The notes under the pieces were generated by a model, which saw only the letters and a program-made list of their open reading frames with translations, made no database searches and was not told the DNA's origin. Source: an uncultured Eubacterium sp. (GTDB lineage Bacteria > Bacillota > Clostridia > Lachnospirales > Lachnospiraceae). Taken from it: a stretch of 64,000 bases of DNA. The DNA is taken from the NCBI GenBank assembly GCA_958446835.1, contig CAUCXT010000002.1:1-64000 (forward strand), in the 5' to 3' direction. A program made the position numbers and the translations under genes. This document shows, one piece after another, positions 17,933 through 25,582 of this stretch (position 1 is the stretch's first letter; the number at the start of each line of letters is the position of its first letter).

Positions 17933-18958
17933 TTGAGTGATTTGACACATACTGATTCTATGATGAATGAAATCAGAGAATTATTATTAAATGCACGCCA
18001 ACGCGTGGCGGTACAAGTAAATACAGAATTGTTGTCTACTTATTGGAACGTAGGAAAGATTATTGTTGAGCATGAACAGGAAAATAAAGACAGGGCAGAT
18101 TATGGAAAGCAGACTTTAAAGGAGCTTTCAAAAGAGTTGACAGCAGAATTTGGAAAGGGATTTTCACGTTCAAACTTGCAGAATATGAGAGCGTTTTATC
18201 TTGCATATCCAATTTGCCAGACAGTGTCTGGCAAATTGAGTTGGTCGCATTATTGTGAGCTGTTGACGATTTCAGATCCGGACAAACGCAGCTTTTATGA
18301 AAAAGAGACCATCAACTCCGGGTGGTCGATACGCGAATTAAAGCGGCAGATTTCCACGTCCCTCTATGAAAGATTGCTACTCTCAGAGGGAAAGACGAAC
18401 AAGGAAACAGTTCTTGCCCTAGCAGAAAAGGGAATTGAAATGGCTACTCCGCTGGATATTATCAAAGACCCGTATGTATTTGAATTTCTGGGTGTGCCGG
18501 AGAACAAGCCAATGCTTGAAAGCGACCTTGAAAAAGCATTGGTCACACAAATTGAGAAATTTCTGTTGGAATTAGGACGCGGGTTTATGTTCGTGGGAAC
18601 GCAGCAGCGTATTACATTGAACAATACCCACTACTATGTGGATATGGTTTTCTACAATAAAATTCTCCGGGCGTATGTGCTGATTGAATTAAAGACAACC
18701 AAGCTCACACCTGAAGCCGCCGGACAGCTTAATATGTATCTGAACTACTATGCCGCAGAAGTGAATGATGAACATGATAATCCGCCAATTGGCATTATTC
18801 TTTGTACGGACAAAGATAGTGTAGCTGCTGAATATGCTCTTGGCGGTTTATCCAACAATATCTTCGCTTCGCGTTATGTTTCTTATATTCCAAATAAGGA
18901 GCAGCTAATCGAACAGGTAGAAGCTGTTTTGCATGAATGGCACAATCCGGAAAAATAA
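17933..18958 (+). CDS. DUF1016 (YhcG-type) PD-(D/E)XK nuclease-like protein
   Basis: A 341-aa protein with the N-terminal DUF1016 domain (ISTYWNVGK-like LLSTYWNVGKIIVEHEQ, FSRSNLQNMRAFYL, KLSWSHYCELL) and a C-terminal nuclease-like domain. The C-terminal motif YYVDMVFYN...YVLIELK fits a PD-(D/E)XK active site. Relatives often lie in or near restriction and mobile loci; a role in DNA processing is inferred only. I chose TTG 17933, which has AAAGGGG upstream; the alternative GTG 17891 would lie within a possible -10 box. The coding sequence contains a perfect 29-bp palindrome at 18210-18238. It appears monocistronic, with a terminator downstream. Confidence 0.85.
   Translation: MSDLTHTDSMMNEIRELLLNARQRVAVQVNTELLSTYWNVGKIIVEHEQENKDRADYGKQTLKELSKELTAEFGKGFSRSNLQNMRAFYLAYPICQTVSGKLSWSHYCELLTISDPDKRSFYEKETINSGWSIRELKRQISTSLYERLLLSEGKTNKETVLALAEKGIEMATPLDIIKDPYVFEFLGVPENKPMLESDLEKALVTQIEKFLLELGRGFMFVGTQQRITLNNTHYYVDMVFYNKILRAYVLIELKTTKLTPEAAGQLNMYLNYYAAEVNDEHDNPPIGIILCTDKDSVAAEYALGGLSNNIFASRYVSYIPNKEQLIEQVEAVLHEWHNPEK
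18210..18238. repeat. Perfect palindrome inside the DUF1016 coding sequence
   Basis: CAATTTGCCAGACA (18210-18223) and its exact reverse complement (18225-18238) flank a single G. It encodes ICQTVSGKL at the boundary before SWSHY. Confidence 0.9.
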
Positions 18959-19003
18959 TAATATATGAGAAATGTTTAAAAAATAAGTTTTATATTTACA
19001 AAG

Positions 19004-19040
19004 AATGTGCGCTTTGATATAATCAAGGCGCACATTTTTA
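19004..19040 (+). terminator. Terminator after the DUF1016 gene
   Basis: AATGTGCGCTTTGAT pairs with ATCAAGGCGCACATT (one mismatch position), followed by T residues. Confidence 0.8.
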
Positions 19041-19227
19041 ATTTTAAAATATGGATACACTGTTATGAGTCGGAAAATTGACCTACACAGTAAATAAAAT
19101 TGATTTATATTCACATAGCTACCGGCATATATATATTAAGTCGGTGCTTATAAATGTTCAGCGTTGATTATATTGGACAATATTCCGATGGCTTAAAACT
19201 ATATTAAAAAGCAGAATGGAGATTATT

Positions 19228-20616
19228 ATGGGAAAATATTTTGGTACGGACGGTTTTCGTGGTGAGGCAAATGTAAATCTTACAGCGGACCATGCATTCA
19301 AGGTGGGAAGATTCCTTGGCTGGTATTACGGTGAGCTTAAGAAGAGGAACGGGGATGATACTCCTGCACGAATTGTAATCGGAAAAGATACAAGACGTTC
19401 GAGCTATATGTTCGAGTACTCATTAGTTGGCGGTCTTGTTGCCTCAGGCGCGGATGCGTACCTGCTTCATGTCACAACTACACCGTCTGTTGCTTATGTG
19501 GCAAGAACGGACAACTTTGACTGCGGAATAATGATATCGGCAAGCCACAATCCATACTATGACAACGGAATCAAGCTTATCAACGGACAGGGCGAGAAGA
19601 TGGATGAAAAGACCATCGAGCTTGTCGAGGCATATATTGACGGAAGGCTTGAAGTGTTCGGTGAGCGCTACGAGGAGATTCCTTATGCGCACAAGGACAG
19701 AATTGGCTGTACAGTTGACTATGTATCGGGACGCAACAGATATATGGGCTATCTCATATCATTGGGCGTGTACTCATTCAAGGGCATGAAGGTAGGTCTT
19801 GACTGCGCCAACGGAAGCGCATGGAACATCGCAAAATCAGTTTTTGACGCGCTAGGTGCAAAGACATACGTTATAAACGCCAACCCGGACGGTACCAACA
19901 TCAATATGAACGCAGGTTCAACACATATAGAGGGACTTCAGAAGTTAGTTGTTGAGAATGGACTTGACGTAGGCTTTGCCTATGACGGTGATGCGGACAG
20001 ATGTCTCTGTGTCGATGAGAAGGGAAATGTCATCACAGGCGACCACATCCTCTACATATATGGAAAGTATATGAAGGAGAGGGGCAAACTCGAGAACAAT
20101 ACAGTTGTAACTACCGTAATGTCCAACTTCGGTCTGTATAAGGCATTCGATGAGCAGGGAATAGGTTATGCCAAGACTGCTGTAGGTGACAAGTATGTTT
20201 ATGAGTACATGTGTGAGAACGGATGCCGAATCGGCGGGGAGCAGTCGGGACACATTATATTCTCCAAGTATGCTTCAACAGGTGACGGTATTCTCACCAG
20301 CCTTAAGATGATGGAAGTCATGATGGCTAAAAAGAAGAAGATGAGCGAGCTCTGTGAGGGACTCTCAATCTACCCACAGGTGCTAAAGAATGCGAGAGTT
20401 ACAGATAAGCGCGCCGCACAGGATGATGCGGATGTTCAGGCGGCAGTTAAGGCTGTAGCCGACAGCTTAGGCGATTCGGGACGTATCCTTGTGCGTGAAT
20501 CGGGAACAGAGCCTCTTGTCCGTGTAATGGTCGAGGCCGAGACAGATGAGATCTGTGCAAAGTACGTTGAGAGTGTAATTGATGTCATAAGAGAAAAAGG
20601 CTATATGCGTGAGTAA
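19228..20616 (+). CDS. glmM: Phosphoglucosamine mutase
   Basis: Converts glucosamine-6-phosphate to glucosamine-1-phosphate on the way to UDP-GlcNAc, directly after GlmS in the pathway. The 462-aa enzyme has MGKYFGTDGFRGEAN at the N-terminus, the phosphoserine loop ISASHNPYYDNGIKL near residue 106, the metal site YDGDADRCL near 248 and the phosphate-binding RESGTEPLVRVMVE near the end. ATG 19228 has GGAG six bases upstream and starts at the conserved N-terminus; ATG 19216 is rejected. The last codons lie inside a 39-bp tandem repeat. Confidence 0.95.
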   Translation: MGKYFGTDGFRGEANVNLTADHAFKVGRFLGWYYGELKKRNGDDTPARIVIGKDTRRSSYMFEYSLVGGLVASGADAYLLHVTTTPSVAYVARTDNFDCGIMISASHNPYYDNGIKLINGQGEKMDEKTIELVEAYIDGRLEVFGERYEEIPYAHKDRIGCTVDYVSGRNRYMGYLISLGVYSFKGMKVGLDCANGSAWNIAKSVFDALGAKTYVINANPDGTNINMNAGSTHIEGLQKLVVENGLDVGFAYDGDADRCLCVDEKGNVITGDHILYIYGKYMKERGKLENNTVVTTVMSNFGLYKAFDEQGIGYAKTAVGDKYVYEYMCENGCRIGGEQSGHIIFSKYASTGDGILTSLKMMEVMMAKKKKMSELCEGLSIYPQVLKNARVTDKRAAQDDADVQAAVKAVADSLGDSGRILVRESGTEPLVRVMVEAETDEICAKYVESVIDVIREKGYMRE

Positions 20617-20717
20617 GCTTATATAAGTGTGTAAAGTTAGAATATGCGTGAGTAGGCTTATATAAGTGTGTAAAGCTAGAATATGCGTAAGTAGGCTTAT
20701 ATAGTGTGTAAATTTAG
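20603..20717 (+). repeat. 39-bp tandem repeat at the glmM 3' end
   Basis: Three copies begin at 20603, 20642 and 20681 (39-bp period; the third lacks two bases). The first copy contains the last glmM codons and stop, so the repeat arose by duplication of the gene's 3' end and trailer. Confidence 0.9.
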
Positions 20718-20815
20718 AAAAATTATGGCTTTAAAGCGGCACATATAACATAGTATATGGACTAAAAGTAAAATTTAATTCAAGCTTAATAAAGATTTAA
20801 CTAACGAGTGGGTTT

Positions 20816-20859
20816 AACAAAGACTATGTACCTGTCTGGTATGTAGTCTTTGTTTTTTT
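20816..20859 (+). terminator. glmM terminator
   Basis: AACAAAGACTATGTACC pairs with GGTATGTAGTCTTTGTT with two mismatched positions, followed by seven T. Confidence 0.85.
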
Positions 20860-20863
20860 ATTG

Positions 20864-20872
20864 TGGTATAAT
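20864..20872 (+). promoter_or_regulatory. Extended -10 promoter of the XRE regulator
   Basis: TGGTATAAT is an extended -10; no good -35 is seen, as expected for this class. Transcription would begin near 20880. It lacks the 21-bp element found at the candidate targets. Confidence 0.55.
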
Positions 20873-20907
20873 GTATATATCAGTTCGCAGTTAAGAGGTG
20901 ACTTGGT

Positions 20908-22884
20908 ATGGTATATGATAGTTATGAATTCGGTAAATATCTAACGGAGTTGCGCAGGAAATATAATGTCTCCATGAATGTGGTATGTGACGGTATTTGC
21001 GACCAAAGTGTTATGAGCCGTATCGAGAATGGCGAAAGGGAAGTCAGTAAGCTGGTTCAGGACAGACTATTGGGAAGACTTGGTGTTGCACCGGAGAATT
21101 TTGAGAATATGGTATATGCCGATGAGTATGGATACTGGAAAGCCAGACAAGAGATTATAAGTCTTATACAGCATGAAAAGATGGATGAGGCAGATAAGCT
21201 TCTTGAGGAAATGGCAGTTCAGGAAAAGCTTTTTGAAAGTGGAGATACCGCTGAAAATATTGATATAAATTTAAAGCTGCAATTTTATATGGCGATGAAG
21301 GCACAGATAAGATGCTACAATGGTGCTGGTGACGCAGAACTAAAGAAAATGTATGCGGATGCCTCCAGACTTACCGTAAGCAGGATGAAAGACAGGGGAA
21401 GTGTGAAGGAGTTCTTTTCTAATCGCAGATTGGCTGTCGATGAAATTAATCTGTTGTTAGAGTACTGGAGATATGCTTCGCCTGAGATTGGGAAAAGATT
21501 TATAAGAGGGGCGATAGAATATATAGACAAGGCAAGATATGAATTGCTGACATGGGCTAAAATATATCCTAAGGCAATTTATTATTTATGTTTGTTGGAA
21601 AGGAAAACAGGTATACAAAGTGAAAGAAAAATAAATGAGCTCATGCATTTGGTAACGCAGGCAATAGAGTGTTTGCGCAATGCTATAAGGGCATTTTACT
21701 TGTGTGAACTTTTAGATATAAAAATAGAACTATTTAGGTTGATTAATAAAGAGAAAACATTATATTGGGATACCTTGATTAATGATATGGAACATGACAC
21801 ATTAGTTGACGAAAACTATGATACATTATTCGGAAACACGGATGAATATTCTACGGAGGCTCAATATATATGGTGTAGATACACAAGAAATGTCCTGAAA
21901 GAAATTTATCAAAGATGTGGTGTTCGGGAGGAAACATTTGAGTATAGTTATATTTATGTGGACAGAGAAGTATATTGCATAGAGGACATAATCAGAATTA
22001 GAAGGAATATGTTCAATATGAGCATGTATAAACTGAGTAATGGTATATGCTCTGAGAGGACGATTAGCCGTATAGAGAGAAAACTCACAAGACCACAGAG
22101 CTCAATCATACATAAATTATTTGAAAGACTTGGCTTGTCGGGGGAGCTTAGCCAGAGCGAACTTATAAGTTCCAATGTTGAAGCACAGAAAATGCTTCAA
22201 AAATTTAGAATAAGTATTAATTATAAAAAGAATAAATATACAGATAGTTTGTTGAGCGAACTAGAGAGGAAAGTTTCCATGGATATTCCGCAAAACAGAC
22301 AGACGCTTATAAGAATGAGGGCATGGACTTTAAGAACAGAGGGATGTATGACAAATGAAACATTTGTTGCACAAATAAAAAAAGCTATTGAATGTACTAT
22401 ACCTTATAAAGTTGCTGTTTCACCGAATAAACATAAATTTATGACAATTGAAGAATTATCTTGTTTGAACAATATTTTAATTACTAAAGAATCAAATATT
22501 TCTGAGTGGAGGGAATGCTATAGAACTCTATCGGAAATGTATAGTGACAAAGATAGTGAAATTAGTAATTGTCTGAGCATGTATGAATTCATAGTTAGAC
22601 CTTTGGCAAGTTGTATGGGTGATTGTGGTGAATATGATGAGTCAGATAAGAAAGAATTATTTATATTGCGGAATTCTATAATGAATCGAAGATTAACAAT
22701 TATGTATTCATCTATGTACAGCATGCTGTGGAATGACCAGCAAAGAGCAAAAAACAAAATGGCTATGCACAGAGACATAGCCTATTATGGTGAAATTAAA
22801 AGATGTCTTGTTTTGAGCTGTTTAAGCAAAAATACTGGTAAGAATAAGTTCTATTCAAATATTTTAAAAGGAGTAAAAAAATAG
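20908..22884 (+). CDS. Large XRE-type regulator with two HTH modules
   Basis: A 658-aa cytoplasmic protein. Residues 7-55 form an XRE-like HTH (FGKYLTELRRKYNVSMNVVC, then QSVMSRIENGEREVSK). A helical, TPR-like region follows. A second HTH-like module lies near 358-420 (IEDIIRIRRNMFNMSMYKLS, then ERTISRIERKLTRP), then more helical sequence. HTH plus helical repeats is the plan of peptide-binding RRNPP regulators (Rgg, PlcR, PrgX); membership is inferred from architecture, not from a search. GAGGTGA precedes the start. Its stop is one base from the stop of the convergent 59-aa peptide gene. I infer that it binds the processed peptide and acts at the 21-bp promoter elements at 23.2 kb and 10.75 kb. 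Confidence 0.75.
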   Translation: MVYDSYEFGKYLTELRRKYNVSMNVVCDGICDQSVMSRIENGEREVSKLVQDRLLGRLGVAPENFENMVYADEYGYWKARQEIISLIQHEKMDEADKLLEEMAVQEKLFESGDTAENIDINLKLQFYMAMKAQIRCYNGAGDAELKKMYADASRLTVSRMKDRGSVKEFFSNRRLAVDEINLLLEYWRYASPEIGKRFIRGAIEYIDKARYELLTWAKIYPKAIYYLCLLERKTGIQSERKINELMHLVTQAIECLRNAIRAFYLCELLDIKIELFRLINKEKTLYWDTLINDMEHDTLVDENYDTLFGNTDEYSTEAQYIWCRYTRNVLKEIYQRCGVREETFEYSYIYVDREVYCIEDIIRIRRNMFNMSMYKLSNGICSERTISRIERKLTRPQSSIIHKLFERLGLSGELSQSELISSNVEAQKMLQKFRISINYKKNKYTDSLLSELERKVSMDIPQNRQTLIRMRAWTLRTEGCMTNETFVAQIKKAIECTIPYKVAVSPNKHKFMTIEELSCLNNILITKESNISEWRECYRTLSEMYSDKDSEISNCLSMYEFIVRPLASCMGDCGEYDESDKKELFILRNSIMNRRLTIMYSSMYSMLWNDQQRAKNKMAMHRDIAYYGEIKRCLVLSCLSKNTGKNKFYSNILKGVKK

Positions 22885-22885
22885 C

Positions 22886-23065
22886 TTAGAAATGATTCAT
22901 AGGTTCCAATTCATCATCACAAAGTGTATTCACCTGGGAATCATAATTAACTCCCGACTCATCAATTGTGATTTTTCCGAATGGAAGTACAATTGTAATA
23001 AGTGCAAGACATGCTGTGAGCATAACGGCGGATGAACTGATTTTTGATAATAAATTTTTCTTCAT
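22886..23065 (-). CDS. 59-aa exported-peptide-like gene (candidate signalling pre-peptide)
   Basis: A short gene encoding MKKNLLSKISSSAVMLTACL followed by ALITIVLPFG and a polar acidic tail ending DDELEPMNHF. The two N-terminal Lys (and a third), a hydrophobic core at about 11-29 and a short C-terminal segment fit a secreted pre-peptide. Support for it as a gene: AGGAGG at 23083-23078 (12 bases from ATG), its own consensus -10 with 17-bp spacing at 23171-23199, and its position. It ends one base from the stop of the XRE regulator, in convergent orientation. In RRNPP systems the signal comes from the C-terminal residues of such precursors; here the mature form is unknown. Alternative: a small membrane protein of other function. 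Confidence 0.65.
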   Translation of the reverse strand: MKKNLLSKISSSAVMLTACLALITIVLPFGKITIDESGVNYDSQVNTLCDDELEPMNHF

Positions 23066-23170
23066 AATAATATGTAACCTCCTATATACATAAAGCTTCT
23101 AAAGTTACAGGGAAGGATATCGGTAAAATAAGGTGAAAGCCTTTGTAGGTTCCCTCCCTGAACACCTTAA

Positions 23171-23215
23171 ATTATAGGAGTGTTGACGTGCGCTGTGACC
23201 TGCCAGAGTTGTCAT
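23171..23215 (-). promoter_or_regulatory. Promoter of the peptide gene with 21-bp element
   Basis: On the minus strand the element (23215-23195, one base different from the other two copies) runs into a weak -35 GTCACA (23199-23194), then 17 bp, then TATAAT (23176-23171). The leader is about 100 nt. Confidence 0.7.
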
Positions 23216-23224
23216 AAATAAAAT

Positions 23225-23269
23225 ATGACAACTCTGGCAGGTTACTATTGTACCAAACTGTGGGATAAT
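23225..23269 (+). promoter_or_regulatory. Divergent promoter of the 23353 gene with 21-bp element
   Basis: The element at 23225-23245 leads into GTTACT (23241-23246), 17 bp, then GATAAT (23264-23269). With the opposite arm at 23195-23215 it forms a near-perfect inverted repeat with a 9-bp A/T spacer, so one site could control both directions. Confidence 0.7.
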
Positions 23270-23293
23270 ATATTTTAGAATAATTCTATATAT

Positions 23294-23313
23294 GATGTTT
23301 TGCCCCCAACATC
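23294..23313. repeat. Solo MITE-terminus-like sequence
   Basis: GATGTTTTGCCCCCAACATC matches the terminal repeat of the MITEs at 24185 and 34396 (with GGGGGC in place of GGGGTC). It is the complement, with one difference, of 57461-57480. It lies in the leader of the next gene and is itself a small inverted repeat. Confidence 0.7.
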
Positions 23314-23352
23314 ATGTATTCCAAATTAAATAAAATATATATGGAGATTATT

Positions 23353-24156
23353 ATGGAGAGTCTTATAAGGTATGTAGCTACGGAATGTAGGTATGAAATA
23401 GAGAGTTACACACAGTATGTAAAGGATATATGCAGCCGTCTTGAGAGCAGAGGAATGATAAGCTATATGTTGTCCGAGCCTTCATGCACGAAGAAGGTAG
23501 CGCAGCTTCCTGATTCTGGGGGAAGGCGGATATCGTATGAGATTATGTACAGCATTGCAATATGTGGAATATCGTATACTTGGTATATAGATGTGGATTT
23601 CTTTGAAAGACAGACGGGTACGGAGCTCAGAATCAATATCAATTCCAAGACTTATGTATTGAGCATTGAGGGTGAGTACATGCTGAAGCTGCAGCAGGTT
23701 ATAGAAGACTGTATAGGAAGTGACTGGGGGACATTTGTGAGAATTGTTGATGCGTATAGCGATATGCTTAATACACTATTATATCCGGATTTGCACAGGG
23801 TGGAAAATTCATGCAGGCGGCTGGTGGCAGGGATTATGACAGGTGCGTATGGAACGCTGTGGTGGAAGAATGGAGAAAGCAGTATCAGTGGAGATTATGC
23901 AGTATGGGATGATACGGTTTTTGGCATGAATATAATGGATTTTGAGAAGATAATGACTTCTGAGTGGGAACACACATTTTCACGGTATTTACCGGAAGAT
24001 TATATGGATAATTTCCATAAACTGGCAGATGGCTATCGTATGGTTTTGCACAACCATAGAAGTGATAAGAAATTTTACATGGATATGAAAAAGATAATTG
24101 AAACGATTAATAGAGAGACAGTCACAAGGCTGTGGGATATTGAGGATAAAATATAG
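23353..24156 (+). CDS. Unknown protein, candidate target of the peptide/regulator locus
   Basis: A 267-aa protein that I do not recognise. It has no signal peptide or membrane segment, and it is rich in aromatic residues and Cys in the first half (SYEIMYSIAICGISYTWYID). The N-terminal half is mixed alpha/beta in appearance and the C-terminal third is helical. ATG 23353 has GGAG six bases upstream, the same arrangement as glmM; ATG 23314 lies inside the terminal-repeat sequence and lacks a site. It is divergent from the peptide gene and shares its bidirectional 21-bp element. A role in the signal response is inferred from position only. A MITE follows 28 bp after the stop. Confidence 0.7.
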   Translation: MESLIRYVATECRYEIESYTQYVKDICSRLESRGMISYMLSEPSCTKKVAQLPDSGGRRISYEIMYSIAICGISYTWYIDVDFFERQTGTELRININSKTYVLSIEGEYMLKLQQVIEDCIGSDWGTFVRIVDAYSDMLNTLLYPDLHRVENSCRRLVAGIMTGAYGTLWWKNGESSISGDYAVWDDTVFGMNIMDFEKIMTSEWEHTFSRYLPEDYMDNFHKLADGYRMVLHNHRSDKKFYMDMKKIIETINRETVTRLWDIEDKI

Positions 24157-24184
24157 AAGAACGGATATGTATATTTTTTATTAT

Positions 24185-24495
24185 GATGTTGGGGTCAAAA
24201 CATGCCAACTTAATTTACGAGTGTATAGTGTATAACGTATTATATTTATGCATATCAGCTCCGTTGTACGAAGCAAGATGTTCTAAGAACTCTGATATAG
24301 GCTTTCTATATGTCCGCCACCGAAGCAGGCATACATCCTTGTATGCATTGCTTCTGAACCGGCATCCGTGCCGGTTCTGGCTAGTGTGTGAACAGAGTTC
24401 TAAGAACATCTAAGCTTCTTCCAAAAGTCGTGATATGCATAAATATAATACGTTATACATGCTAAGTTTATAGCACATGTTTTGACCCCAACATC
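24185..24495. mobile_element. MITE, long form (311 bp)
   Basis: It begins GATGTTGGGGTCAAAACATG and ends with the exact complement, CATGTTTTGACCCCAACATC. TTATTAT occurs on both sides (24178-24184 and 24496-24502), consistent with a 7-bp target duplication, though the site is A/T rich. Subterminal arms (GTATAACGTATTATATTTAT and its complement) also pair, so the whole element folds into a long hairpin. It carries no gene. Compared with the 188-bp copy at 34396 it has a central extra block (about 24284-24412) with further hairpins. Confidence 0.85.
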
Positions 24496-24574
24496 TTATT
24501 ATTAAAGAAATGTATATATACGTTTTTTGACCATAAGGTATTCATGTGTTCGGAGCCATCAGCGGCCTTTGCAA

Positions 24575-25546
24575 TTATCGGGGGTTATTGTCCTCAAGAG
24601 AAGCACCCTTTTTTTCTTTGACAATATAGCGAGGGCGCTTTTTGGTCTCTAAATACATCTTTCCGACATATTCTCCGATTACACCGAGACTCAGGAGCTG
24701 GATTCCGCCTATAAAGCAGACTATGCAAATCATACTTGACCATCCTGCAACTGTTTTACCACACATGAACATTATAATTGCCCATATTACGCCGATAAAT
24801 CCGAGTAGTGATACTATAAAGCCGAAGCTGGTAATTATTCTTATCGGTTTTATACTTAAGCTGGTTATGCCGTCAATAGCGAAGTTAATCATCTTTTTAA
24901 GAGGATAATGGCTCTCACCGGCAATGCGTGTGCGACGCTCATAGTATACACATGTGCTGTTGAAGCCTACCATAGGGATAAGTCCCCTTAAGAAAAGATT
25001 GGTTTCCTCATAATTGGATAATTCATTGAGAAAACGGCGGTCAAGGAGACGGTAGTCTGCGTGATTATATACGGTGTTACAGCCGAGCTTGTTCATCAGC
25101 CTGTAGAAGAAGAGGGCACTGTTGCGCTTGAAAAAGCTGTCCGTGTGTCTATCCGAACGTACACCATATACAACATCGGCACCATTCATATATGCGGCAA
25201 TCATATCATCCATTGCCTCAATATCATCCTGACCGTCACAGTCAATGCTTATGGTAATATCAGCATGCTCTTTGGCTTCCATAAGACCGGCAAGGAGTGC
25301 GGACTGATGGCCGAAATTGCGTGACAGGCACAGGGAACAGAAATGGTCATCCTTATTACACAGGTCTGAAATAATTTTCCATGTGTTGTCCGAGGAACCG
25401 TCATTGACAAACATAATGCGGCTTTCAGGTGCAATTTTATTTGTAAAAATAAGGCTGTTCAGCTTTTCAAGAAACATTCCTGAGGTTATCGGAAGAACGG
25501 ATTCTTCATTATAACAAGGTATAACAATATATAAATTAGGTAACAT
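24575..25546 (-). CDS. GtrB-like glycosyltransferase family 2, membrane anchored
   Basis: A 323-aa protein resembling polyprenyl-phosphate hexose synthases (GtrB/DPM1-like). It has the N-terminal VIPCYNEESVLP, FVNDGSSDNTW and the metal-binding ISIDCDGQDD near residue 97. Two hydrophobic segments near 235-290 (ITSFGFIVSLLGFIGVIWAI and SMICIVCFIGGIQLLSLGVI) anchor it. Such enzymes load a sugar onto undecaprenyl phosphate for use outside the cell. It lies 36 bp downstream of manC and is probably co-transcribed. Mannose is one possible sugar; this is inference. Confidence 0.88.
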   Translation of the reverse strand: MLPNLYIVIPCYNEESVLPITSGMFLEKLNSLIFTNKIAPESRIMFVNDGSSDNTWKIISDLCNKDDHFCSLCLSRNFGHQSALLAGLMEAKEHADITISIDCDGQDDIEAMDDMIAAYMNGADVVYGVRSDRHTDSFFKRNSALFFYRLMNKLGCNTVYNHADYRLLDRRFLNELSNYEETNLFLRGLIPMVGFNSTCVYYERRTRIAGESHYPLKKMINFAIDGITSLSIKPIRIITSFGFIVSLLGFIGVIWAIIMFMCGKTVAGWSSMICIVCFIGGIQLLSLGVIGEYVGKMYLETKKRPRYIVKEKKGASLEDNNPR

Positions 25547-25582
25547 TATAGTGGCTTTCTAGAGTAATGAAAAATTAAGTTG

